Shown: positions 13,219-25,200 of the stretch, one piece after another
Layout of the letters: each line of letters starts with the position of its first letter
How positions within the stretch are numbered: position 1 is the stretch's first letter
From: Owenia fusiformis
Taxonomy: Eukaryota > Annelida > Polychaeta > Sabellida > Oweniidae
Direction of reading: 5' to 3'
Assembly: GCA_903813345.2 (NCBI GenBank)
Contig: CAIIXF020000001.1
Location: 20,605,915-20,669,914 of the forward strand
DNA: 64,000 nucleotides
Made by a program: the position numbers and the translations under genes
Notes under the pieces: model-generated
Told to the model about the DNA's origin: nothing
Database searches by the model: none
What the model saw: the letters and a program-made list of their open reading frames with translations, nothing else

Positions 13219-16200
13219 ATGACTGTCTTGGTGAACATAGTGTTGTTCATCTGCGTTCCCTGTGCAGTGGCATACAGGGGACCTGTCACGCCTTTTATAA
13301 AGTCTGTGAAGAGAAACATGATGCATGGTGCAGCTATCGGGAACAACAATCCTGAAAGGCTTATAAACAATATCAAAGTATGGACGGACCTAAGGGATGC
13401 ATCTCGATCGCTGCTTTCCAATGCTATCCAAGAAGATCGGAAATCTAACCATGAGATTGGGAATGGCGGCATACGCATATTGGATCAACATCAGCATATT
13501 TTGCGCAATGTCAGCGGCAGCAATAGTCGACCTCGACGAAATCGAAAACTACACTACCAGGATATCACGGAACTCCGGCTCCTCTCTAGAGCTGTGGTTG
13601 CTATGGATGCAACGAGAGAAAAACCGATTCAAAGAAGGTTCAAAATGGTCAACAGAAATCAACACCGAAGAAGAGTCCAATCAGTCTCACGACCAGATAA
13701 AAATTCAGCCCCACGCAAAGATGGAAATTCAGCCCCAGGCCCCGATGAAAATTCAGCCCCATCCCCAGATGGAAATTCAGCCCCACGCCCAGATGAAAAT
13801 TCAGTTATACGGCCCGATGACGTGTCTGAGTTGTGCTGGGATCATTGGACACACCAACAAAGAGGGCTTGAACTGTTTAGATTGCACGAGTGGGCATTCG
13901 TTAGTAAGTTATCTATTTTTGATCTTTACGACCTATGGGCTATCCTGTATTTGTACTTATCCCATGGTTGCAAGGATATAGATCGAATATCACATGAAGA
14001 TATGAATGTGGATCAAGATATCATATTTTAGCAAAAAAAATTCTCAAACCATCGAATATCACTTTTAAACTATCGAATATCACGTCTTAAAAAGTGATAT
14101 TCGATGGTTTGAAAAGTGATATTCGATGGTTTCGAATTTTTTCAAAAAAATTTCTTTTTACGTTTTTTATTAATTATTTTCAAAAATATTTTTAAAAAAT
14201 TTCAAAATTTCAAAAAAAAAATTTTAACATTTTTTCACATTTTTTTCAATTTTTTCTCAAATTGTATTTTTCAACTTTTTTCGCTGATGATAATTTCCCA
14301 TGGGATAAACGGACAATCCTATGGTTTTTCAAAAATATCAATTATATCCACTCGTGGATACAAATATCTTCACTCATTCGCTGCGCTCACTCATGAAGAT
14401 ATCAATATCCACTCATGGATATAAATGATATTTTTTTAAAACCATAGGATATTCCTATAATATCGAACACTTACATGTATGCAAAAGTACGTACAATCCA
14501 AGAAAGTCACATTATTTTGTAATCTGCTCCTTTCTTTTATGCACAGTGGTAAAAGAGATGATGAACGGTAATATTTTACTCCTTTTTGCTTTTAAATTAT
14601 AAAACCCTGTATCTCTTTCTTTTTATCGCTACCACAAGGGTTTTGCCTCGTGGATGCTGAGTGCACGGAATTGTTATGATTGTGGCTTATTAAAAGATAT
14701 GCGTGACCTCTAAAAGTCCAAAAAGTCCTTCAAAAACCACTTTTTGAAATTAAAAAAGAAATTCACATATCACACTTTGATAACATTGGGTAAATTAAGA
14801 CTACAATATAAGCCAAAGTGGTTTAAACTTTATATGGGGACTTTATTACTTTATCACTAAATGTGAAAAGATTGCAAATATAGTTGATCCTTGTGTGAGC
14901 CCTATAATTATATACTTTGCCAAAATGAATATAATGGTAATTAAAATATTTTGAAAACATTGAATAGGTAAAATAGGAATATTATCATTAACAATAATGA
15001 CTTTTGAATTAAGATGGCATTTTCAGGTCAGAAATATATAATTCTTCACCATTATTGTTTTTTGTAAAAATGGCCACACGCAAATGGACCATCATACTTA
15101 TCAATATCAAATTTTCCTCCTATACTGTATACTCATTGCGATTATTTGAAAAAAATTTTTTTTATCAAACTCATCTTTTTGATGGTTGCATCTTGTGGCA
15201 AGCCGTTTAGCCCATTCATGTCACCTTTTTGAGTGCAGACAAGTAAAAATGACTATGTTGATGGACCATTCTAGTCTATAATGATGATGGGTCACTTCAT
15301 CGTACATTTAGTAACACCCCAGTCACATTTCCTACGACTGCCGTGCGGTCTATCATTTCTGCGGTCAGTAACATTTCTACGCTCGTCGTGGAATTTCTGC
15401 GGTCGGATACTTTTGCAGTCACATTTCCTACGGCAGCCGCGCGTCGAGTTTTTGAATTTCTGTTGATTTAACTTTAATTCATCTTTTTATTTTATCTACA
15501 TCGGTATAATTTATAAATGTGGTTTGTAGTGTTAGGACTGATATACTATCGAATAAAAAGTGCAAGTGAAACATAAGTTGCTGTGGTATCAGTTACCTTA
15601 CATCAAACTGTATACGTATTGTGTTGTGTTTACATCAAATATATGACCGAAAACTGACATAAAAACTGTTTCCAAAGGTACACTACCCATCAAACCCTAC
15701 AGCAGACGCAAGTCAACGGCAAACCCGACGTACGGCCACCGTTGGACCTTTCTGCGGTCTGGCTATGTTGATTTCTACGGGGACCGCAGAAATGAACAAA
15801 TATTATAACTCCGAGTTATAATTTCTACGGCTACCCTGTGGCCTGTAAAAATTGAATACGCCATATGGAGAGTCCGCACTTGGCGAGCGTAGTTTTTCTA
15901 CGCTCGCCGCAGAAATTCACTGATTTAATTGATCTGCGGTCGACGCACGGCCTTCGTACGACAAATGTGACTGGGGTGTAAGCTACCCCAACATAGGTTT
16001 TTGTGATTTTCTGGAGTTTTGGCACACACTTTTCGGCTTGTGAATGTTTGACCGTCGAGTCTACATGCACGTGCAGTCTTGTACCTGTGTAATAACACCC
16101 CAGTCACATTTCCCACGGCCGCCGTGCGGTCTATCATTTCTGCAGCCAGTACATTTTCTACACTGATTTAATTGATCTGCGGTCGACGCTGCCCTCCGTA

Positions 16201-19200
16201 CGACAAATGTGACTGGGGTGTTAGTCATCATGACCGGAATTTTCTTACTAGTCGGCCAATGCGTAGAGATGTTTGAATTAAGTCAATCAAAAGGCAGTAG
16301 ATAGATAAATCGCACTTGTGATCACTCATGAAATAAACGTGATAATATGGCCTCATTAATATTGAATATCCAAACCAACAGGACTTTTATCAATTATTTT
16401 GTACACCATTGCCATTTTATGGGCTTTCTTCAAAACCCGATTTGGTCATGAACAAGTTTTCTAAGAATTATAAAAGTACCAAGAATTCGGAAATTCGTGT
16501 CATAGCCTAATTATTCCAACGAACGAAGTTCTGTAGGGATATAGTGAAGCCCTCCGTCCTTCCGTCCGTCCGTCCGGAAGATAACTCGATTACAAGTCGA
16601 CAGATTTTCTTCATATTTAGTGGAAAGATGTATATTGGTGAAAAGTTTTACGCCAAAAATCTTATGTTTTTCATTTTTTCATTTATTAACTCTTTGAATG
16701 CCGGTGTTTTTCGGAATTGTTATGACGTCAAAATGCCACGGAAACGAAATTTTTATGTTTTTTCCACTCCATGATATTTCTTCCACTGGTATCTATCTTG
16801 ATGATATTTCAAGTGTTAAAATGCTTTATTTTCAAATATTATTATTTGAGATTTTGGTAGTATATTAACAACATCTATCCATTTCACATATATCCCGGGT
16901 TTTTCACCCTGACCCACAGGGGCCGTAAATAGGGGATTAGGAAAACAGTAATTTGCATTAATTTTGTGATGTTTTTGAAGTATAACTTTATTATACTGAA
17001 AAGAAAGGCAATTTAGAGTAGATTGTAAATATTGTAGCGTTTTTCTGATTTGGGCCTCAAAAAATTCAAAATGGCGGCCTAATGCGGGATTTCGCAATTA
17101 TTTTCTGATCTCTTGAAAGTATGGCTATATTATACTCAAATTGAAGGTATTTCAGAGTAGATCACAATTATGGCATTATTTTTCTGATTTGCGCCTCTGA
17201 AAATTCAAAATGGCTGACTAGAGCAGAAATTCGCCATTACTTAGAGTTATCTTGATAGTATGGTTACATGATACTACAATGATTTAAAATATTTATTGAA
17301 GGTAAGAGTAAATGGTAAATATTACATTGTGACTGTACAAATTGATGATTTATATAATGTTCGTTGGTATTTGCTACTCCGTGGAGTTGCCATTTTCTAG
17401 TTAGTATAGTTTACGATCAATGAAAACATGCTTTGCAGTGGACGATGCTCGTGGAAAAGTTCCCCCGGGAATGTTCGAGGGCAATCTTCATATGATTGGC
17501 AATTATGACGAGTGCTTAAGTGTCAAAGTCAACATGACCGAATATATTGAGACGATCCCCGACTCCAAAGCGCACTTTCGTGGACGATATTGTACGTGTG
17601 AGGCCACAATTGATATATCGTTAGAAGACTTAGGAATCCCCATTGATATACAGGTACTATGGCGAGAGTTGTCTGTCGTCAGATTTGCAGTTTGCCTATT
17701 AGTCATGTTATTTGTATTTGTATGCCAAATGCGCAGACTTAACCTAGATTGGAAGTGATATTGTTTTTTAAATACGGAAAAGTATTTTGCTTGGAAATGA
17801 ATTAATAAGTGACTTTTACATTGATATTGGTAATTTTGACATACTGTCTTAAAATTAAATTTAAAAATACACACATAATATGTGACCAATCTTCTACATA
17901 TTCGTAGCACTGGTAGAAAATACCCTAAAGTGCCCCAAGTAAAGTTTTCAAAGAATTTGGCTTATCTATTACTGAGAAATAACTCGTCAAATTGCTTCCC
18001 ATTTTTTGGTACAAACACTATGTAGTTCTCATTGCGTTGCTCCGGTATGGGATCTTTTGACATGCTATCTTGACTTCCTTAGTAGTCATGGCATTAATTT
18101 GATCGTTTTCATATTTTTGAACCTTGCTAATAATACCCTTGGGCTACTTTTGATATTCAGAAAATAATTTACAATTCAAGTTAGAATCGTTTGAAATTGT
18201 TTGCGATAACCTGCTCCTTTCAATGGGTGTCCAAGGATCAAATCTTTGCTCTTTTCACGACACTAGGTCAATCTACAAAAATATTTATGTCTGTCGAATT
18301 TCTTATCAGTTTGTACTTTCATTCGGCCAAATGTTTGAAGTTCGAATATTCTTATATCATTCTATTCTCCATATTAGCATTGCTTTAATTGCTAATATAC
18401 AAATAACAAGGTATGCATGTACTCCACCAGAGAGGGGAAATGTTTTTTTAAAGTTGCACTCATAGAAACTATGTATGCATGTACTGCACCAGAGAGGGGA
18501 AATGTTTTTTAAAATTTGCACTCATAGAAACTATTAAAACAAATGTACGGATATTAATTACAAAATCATAACTAGTTATAATGCAAGTTGGTCAGAGTAG
18601 GGCATACGTTTGTGTAGTTATTTTTATGATTTAGGCCAACCATGGCTGTTGCGAACCAAAAATAATTTGAACCGGGATGGCCTACTCGGTTATCTTCTGG
18701 TAAACTAATATACATGGATCAAAAGGGTTCAAGTAGTAACTTAAAGCCTCGCTATCCTTAATTTAGAAGAAAAAAGGAAAAATTAATCATTGAAACATGT
18801 TACTCACACTCTTAATGAAATATGATACAAAGTTTGAGTAGTATTTGCAGTAATATTAAACCAAGTTAAAATTAAAATAACTCATGTAAAACGGCATTAA
18901 AAGTTCAGAGATCATTAGTTGTGCATGCACATTTTTGACAAAGTGCATGTTTTAAATTACTCTTGATTTAAAAGATGGCGATACTTCTATAAAAATGAAT
19001 GTATCATGTAATACTAACAACTTCGCCATCTTTCATTGACATTGATGAAAACTTAATATTTAAAGTTTAACGGATCAAAAATATTTTTGATAACATATTG
19101 CAACCTTCGATGTGGCCCGTTTGAGCTGATTTTGGTGTCAAATGAAAGATAAAGTAATTATCATCAATCCATTGGAAATACTATGAAATTCAAACGTAAG

Positions 19201-22200
19201 ACTTTATTTTGCCACAAAATGTTGAAAATACGCAAAGTGGGCCTTTAAGTAAAGTGATTGTTTAGCGACAGTACTTTGAACAGGTTCGATCCCTAATTTC
19301 TTTTCCATAAGAATACAAATAAGCGTTAAGATCCGATACTTTCCATACATTAGAACAAAACAATATCTCACATGGAAATCAACATTTCCGTTCGTTCGTG
19401 TTACTCAAATACCAGTGACCGGATTTGGTTCGAACTTTATATGCTGATCCCTGATATGAGAGACACAGGAGCTCTTCTCGAGAGGGAATTTTCAAGTTGG
19501 CAGCTGAATTTCAAAATGGCTGCCATCTGTTTAAAAAGGACAGACTTTGATCTTTGATAACTCAAATACCAGTTGACAGATTTGCTTCAAATTTTATGTG
19601 CTGAGGCCTAGAGCCAACGGAGGTCCGCTCAAGAAGACATTTTCGAGACAGACAGAGTTTCGTCATTTTCGTAAAAATCGTAATCTTTGATGATTCATTT
19701 ACCAGATGACAGATTTGGTTCACATTTTACATTCTGATGCCTGGGACGAAGGGGCTCGGCTCAAGAAGAAATTTTCAAGATAGGAGCTGAACTTCAAAAC
19801 GGCCGCCATTTTTCGTAAAAAAACATTATCTTACCTTGTATTCGCGAATGAAACTAACACCTGTCGGCTACCGGATAAACCTAGTATTTTATGACCAATT
19901 CATTTAAATATGAATGGAATAGTGGCAGGTACTATTAATATTTAAATGAGTTTCCAATAAACTGAAGGATTAATTTATGCAAATCAATAGGTTAATCCGG
20001 TAGTCGATAGCCGCTATTTGCATTCGCGAATACAAGCTCAGATAACCGAAATACCAGTGGACGGATTTAGTTCAAATTTTACATGCTGATACCTAGGGAC
20101 AGAGGAGTTCTTTTCAGGAAGAAATTTTCAAGACCGCTATCATCAAAACATATTTTGTTTAGTTGAATTTGCTACTCCATGGAGTTGCTGTTTTCCAGTT
20201 CGTAAATGGTTCAACTACCAATTTTGAAAACGTATTCAGATGATCTTTGACTATTCATTTCAGCCAATATTCTGGATTGGGGAATGTATGCCTTCTACCT
20301 GCAACGAATCTGAAATCAATGCTATACTTAGAGAGGAACTTTATGAATCTGATGATTTCTTCGACAATGGTAACGCTGACCACTTTCCCAAGATCAATGA
20401 CTATGATAAATTAACAGTTCTACTTCAGTGATTTAGAATGTTTATTTTATGTTTAATATTTTTGCCTTGCTTGCATTACTTAAACCTGGATCTCATTCAC
20501 TTTTCAGTACTTGGTGACATATTACAGTTCAACACAACATGTCCTCGTGATATGAATATATTTGAAAACCCCAGACCATCGGCTGTTGGAGTGTTGTAAG
20601 TGTTATAGAGTAACATTAAAAAGTGTGATAAACAATGATAAGATAGTCGTACGAGGCCCGATCAGAAAGTAAGTAACCAACTGTTCTAATTTTTCATATT
20701 TCAATTTCCACAGATGATGTAGAAAATATTAACCTATTAAACAAGACCAAGTACAATGGGTTAGCGTCAATGCCATTGTTATGGCTGTTGTTATGGTGAT
20801 AGCCAAAGTTCGCATCGATTGCAAGGAGGATTGGCTCCCAGGATCGAAACTCGATATTTTCCAACAATGAAAACGTCGAAATGTCGTTATTTTCTGAAAT
20901 TAAAACCGACTATAAATTCAAAATAAACAGTTCAAAAGATTCGAACCAATATCTCGATCATTTCTTGTGAGTTTTGGAATTTTTCGTTTGGAAATAAGAC
21001 CAAAATTCACGATTTAAATGTTGAAGTGAACAAAATGGCGGCTGTTTGAATTCGAATTTTGTATTACGACATACCCATATATGGGACAGAATATCGGTGG
21101 TGCACTCTGGGAGCCAATCCTCCTTGCATCGATTGCGAATATCGAATTTGTTTGCATCGTAGATATCCCAAATAAATGCAACCTGTTAACTCCTTGAAGA
21201 CTGGTCATTTACTAGATATAGTATTTGAAAAATATTCATCACGGGTTCGCTTTTTGAATGTTTGAGTTAACATATTTTGAAACTTTGTCCCAGTTTTGAT
21301 CTATTTAATGCGCCAGATTTCTATTTCAGAATTGCCATCCTATTTTTAACCGTATTTGTATTGATTGGTACAATATACGACCAGATCGTAAGCTTGCTGA
21401 GTGAACCTTCTCCGAACAACTCCTCATCTGCTATCGAAGAACCTAATAAAGGACACTACAACAAGGGTTACTATTCGGAAAATGAGACGAATGGATCTGC
21501 AACCATGTTAGGCTATGCGACTACAAATGGATCTGCCACCGCTAATGGCTCCGTGACCACGAATGGCTATGGGACCGACTATAATCCTACCTCAGGACCT
21601 GATATTTCTCGGAAAGGTATGGGCAAATAACAATTCTTTTTGGCAAGAGCAAATCTTAATCATTAGACTACGATGGCCCGTAAATCCGTCTGACAGAATT
21701 GTATCGGAATTCGGAACGACTACAAATGACGAAACCAAAAATGATAAAGTATAATTTTTGTCCTCGAGTACGATATGGATATTAAATGCTCCAGATTTGC
21801 TGCACAATATACTCATCTCATTCTCAATACGCCGCAACATAAATAAGGTGCTCAACATGGATGTGGTTGAGAACGGTGTCCCTGCTTGTATCAACGGTAT
21901 CCGTGTACTCAGCATGGCTTGGCTCATCCTTGGCCTTTCTTACATCCTTGGTGTTCTCTATGCCGAGACATATACAACACGTGAGTTCATTTGTTTGACA
22001 CTTTGGGCTCAGTGTCAGTGAAAGCCAATTAATTGACAGAGCGTTTTATGAACAATCTCTCATGAAATAACTGAGATTTCACGTTTACTACATCGCTCGA
22101 AATTTACTTTTTAGCGTAGGCTAGTAAAGACTATCAATATGACTTCCTAGAATAGGGAAGCTATGCTCGAGTCAAATATCGCGCCTTTTAATCGGAAATG

Positions 22201-25200
22201 AACGGAGGGGGGTTAGCCGATTTCTGCTAGAAAATTCAACAAATCTGCAAGATTTAAGAAAAAAGTCATAAAAAGTCATATCGTACACCTATTCCGTGAA
22301 CTTTCTCGTGAAAAAAATAAATCTTGCAGATTGTTGAATTCTCTTGCAGAAATCGGCTACTCCCGTCTGTTCATTTTTCCAATTTACCAGGCGTGAATAT
22401 TATTAGAGTAATTTAAGTTCCACTCATTTAATGACTAAAATGAAAAAATATCTCATTGATTTTTTGTTTTCTGTAATTGCATGGAACATAGTTTAACTTT
22501 AATATTAGAAAACCTTCTGGCTGCTCTGTTCAGAGTACAACGATTTTCCTTTCAACCAATACTCAATGCTGGATTCTGCGCAGACACTTTCTTCCTCTTG
22601 ACGTGAGTACTGCAATTGCTAACTGGTACAATCCCCTGATTACATATTAAAAGATTTAAGCCCTGAACTCAATACATTGTGTGCAGAATTATTCATCTTG
22701 AAGGTGTTGTTTTCAAATATTTGGATGACCGCGCAGCGGCCGTAGAAACAACGCCTGAGTGGAATGAATCAGCCACAATGCATCGAGTCATGGGCTTAAA
22801 TTCTCTTCACACATTACATCACTTCAAAATTATAAAAATAATATAGTATACTATATTCGATGAAACATTTCAAGTTCAAGTTGTAAGTTCTGTTTATGTC
22901 AGTCAGCATCATGGATTGTGACCTTGACAACCATACAACATTTGACCTACATAAGCACTTAGCTCACCTATGATACTATTTATAAATTAGTTTATAGATT
23001 AGTTTATCGGTTTCATTAGTTTTACTAGATTCTAAAACAAAAAAGAAAAGTGACCTTGGATGCGGTTGTTGGTTGTATCTAATGCAGTGTAGTTAATATA
23101 CGAAATACTGTGTTCTGGTTGGCTACATTTGGAAAACACTAGCTATGTGTGAATTTTAAATCATAGTTCAAAATATGACTGTTTTGTCAATGCGTCAAAC
23201 CATTGATGGGATAGAGGTCCAAAGTGGAACATAGGTTCAAGGTGTAAATGCGAACCAATTGTTTGATCTTTCGATTTCAGTGGAGTCATTGTGACCATAT
23301 ACTTCATGAAGTTCCTGGACAACAACAACGGCTCTTGGAACATCTCCAGAATTATCACTCAAGGAGTTTACTATGTTTTCCATAGGTGGTGGAGGTAAGC
23401 CACGAGTGGTATGGTATTTCCATTTTCCCGTTGCATTTGTCTCCAAGCTTCTTTGATTTTATTATAAAATAATGAGATAAATTGATTATCTTTTGATTCA
23501 GGCTGACTCCCCTCTACGTTCTGTTTATATTCTGTTTCTCGAACTTGTTTGATTACATTGGAAATGGGCCATTGTGGCCTAATCCTGATCCCACTAATGC
23601 AAATCTGTGTAGGGACAATGGTTGGGCAAATGTTCTTTACATCAACAACATCTACAAGCCGAGAGACGGAGTAAGTTACATAAAATGGCTGTCGTTTTGT
23701 GTTTTATACCATTAACCATTTATACTTTGTTATATGTAAATGGGTATCGTCCTACATAAATTAGGAATTGATGCTAATTGATTTTGATATAGTAGACTCA
23801 AACAGTGCCTTCAAGACACCGATGCCGCTTAGAACGCTCATATGTACACACACAACTTGTAGACTCAACCAAGTAGACTCGCAAGTGATGCCTGGTCCTT
23901 GTAGACTTGCATAACCACGGCGTCTAAGCTTATTGCATGATATCTATGAGTACTGGACTCATTGGACATTATTAATGTGTTTTCATATGCTTACGTTTTT
24001 CACATGCTATTTAAACTTCAGTGCATGATCTTCACTTTCTTCCTGACGTGTAGTATGCAGTTCTATGTCATCTCACCTTTGCTTCTTCTTCCGCTCTACT
24101 AGTGAGTCATCTTTTTCAGCGTTATTTGAACAGTTTCATATGTAGTGAGGGTAATCGTAAGGACTACAATGATTACGTTTTCCAACAAAACATTTACAAC
24201 AAAAACACAGTGTTTCCACTGACATGATAGTATCAACCACATTGCTCTTTAATAGCACATATCTAACACTCTTCTGTCGCATTCCTCCTATACATTGATG
24301 GTACAATAGATATTCGAAAAATACAACCGTTGGAAGTGCCTACCAATTTACAACTGAACATACTTACCGATATTTACTGACAGAAATTTATTTTAAATAT
24401 ATTGTTTGTGTGTTTGTTTACATACATGGCTTTGTAAAAAACAAGCCTACGTTCTTGTTGTACTTCAGTTTTCCAGCGATCGGTGCAGTATTGTTGTTCC
24501 TGTGTCTTGGCAGTAATCTCACGGCACTTGGTGTAATTAATGGACAACTGGAAACAAGGTCGGTCAGTCAAATCATTGCGGCTCAGACTTAATAACTTGT
24601 GTACTTTGGATGAACACCTCTGTAACTGGAACATCTCGCAAGTGAACGTTTTTAGAAGTTCGATAACATAATTACTTAATTTACATGGCGAGAACGATAC
24701 TGTTTTGATTTCACTTGTACTTTCATCATATATTTGATTTTAGTTGCTCATTGTTCAGAGTATTACTGCCAAAGGATTCATGCAAAAAGTGGCATTACAA
24801 CCGTTTGAAATTTTGCCAAATATAACACTAAACCCATGCAGAATGAGTTATGAACATTTGTTTGGGTTACCTTTTTTGGCCCACCTTGTAGATATGTATC
24901 CTTTCCACAATATTTTAAAAATTATAATTACATGATTTCAGAAATTACACTGATGATTTTGCTTACGCTGATGACTTCTTTCACGAGGTGATAATCACAC
25001 CTTGGTGTAGAGTGGGTCCCCACATCGTTGGTATTGCGTGCGGATACATCATCTATCGACTCCAAAGTCAGAATATTGTGATCAAATTTAGGGGTGACAA
25101 AGTAATGACAAATCTCCTTGTTGATTAAAATCGAACACGCTTTGAAATTATGAAGAATGCATGTATTCAGAGTTCAAAACTTGAATCATACATCCGGGCT

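Noticed and set aside
20643-20680. Mariner-like terminus (CGAGGCCCGATCAGAAAGTA)
   Set aside because: Resembles some mariner ends but no inverted partner or transposase remnant was found nearby.
24744-24935. 63-codon ORF in an intron of the NRF gene
   Set aside because: Exons 24469-24558 and 24942-25101 join directly in frame with conserved sequence, so this would be extra and has no family match.
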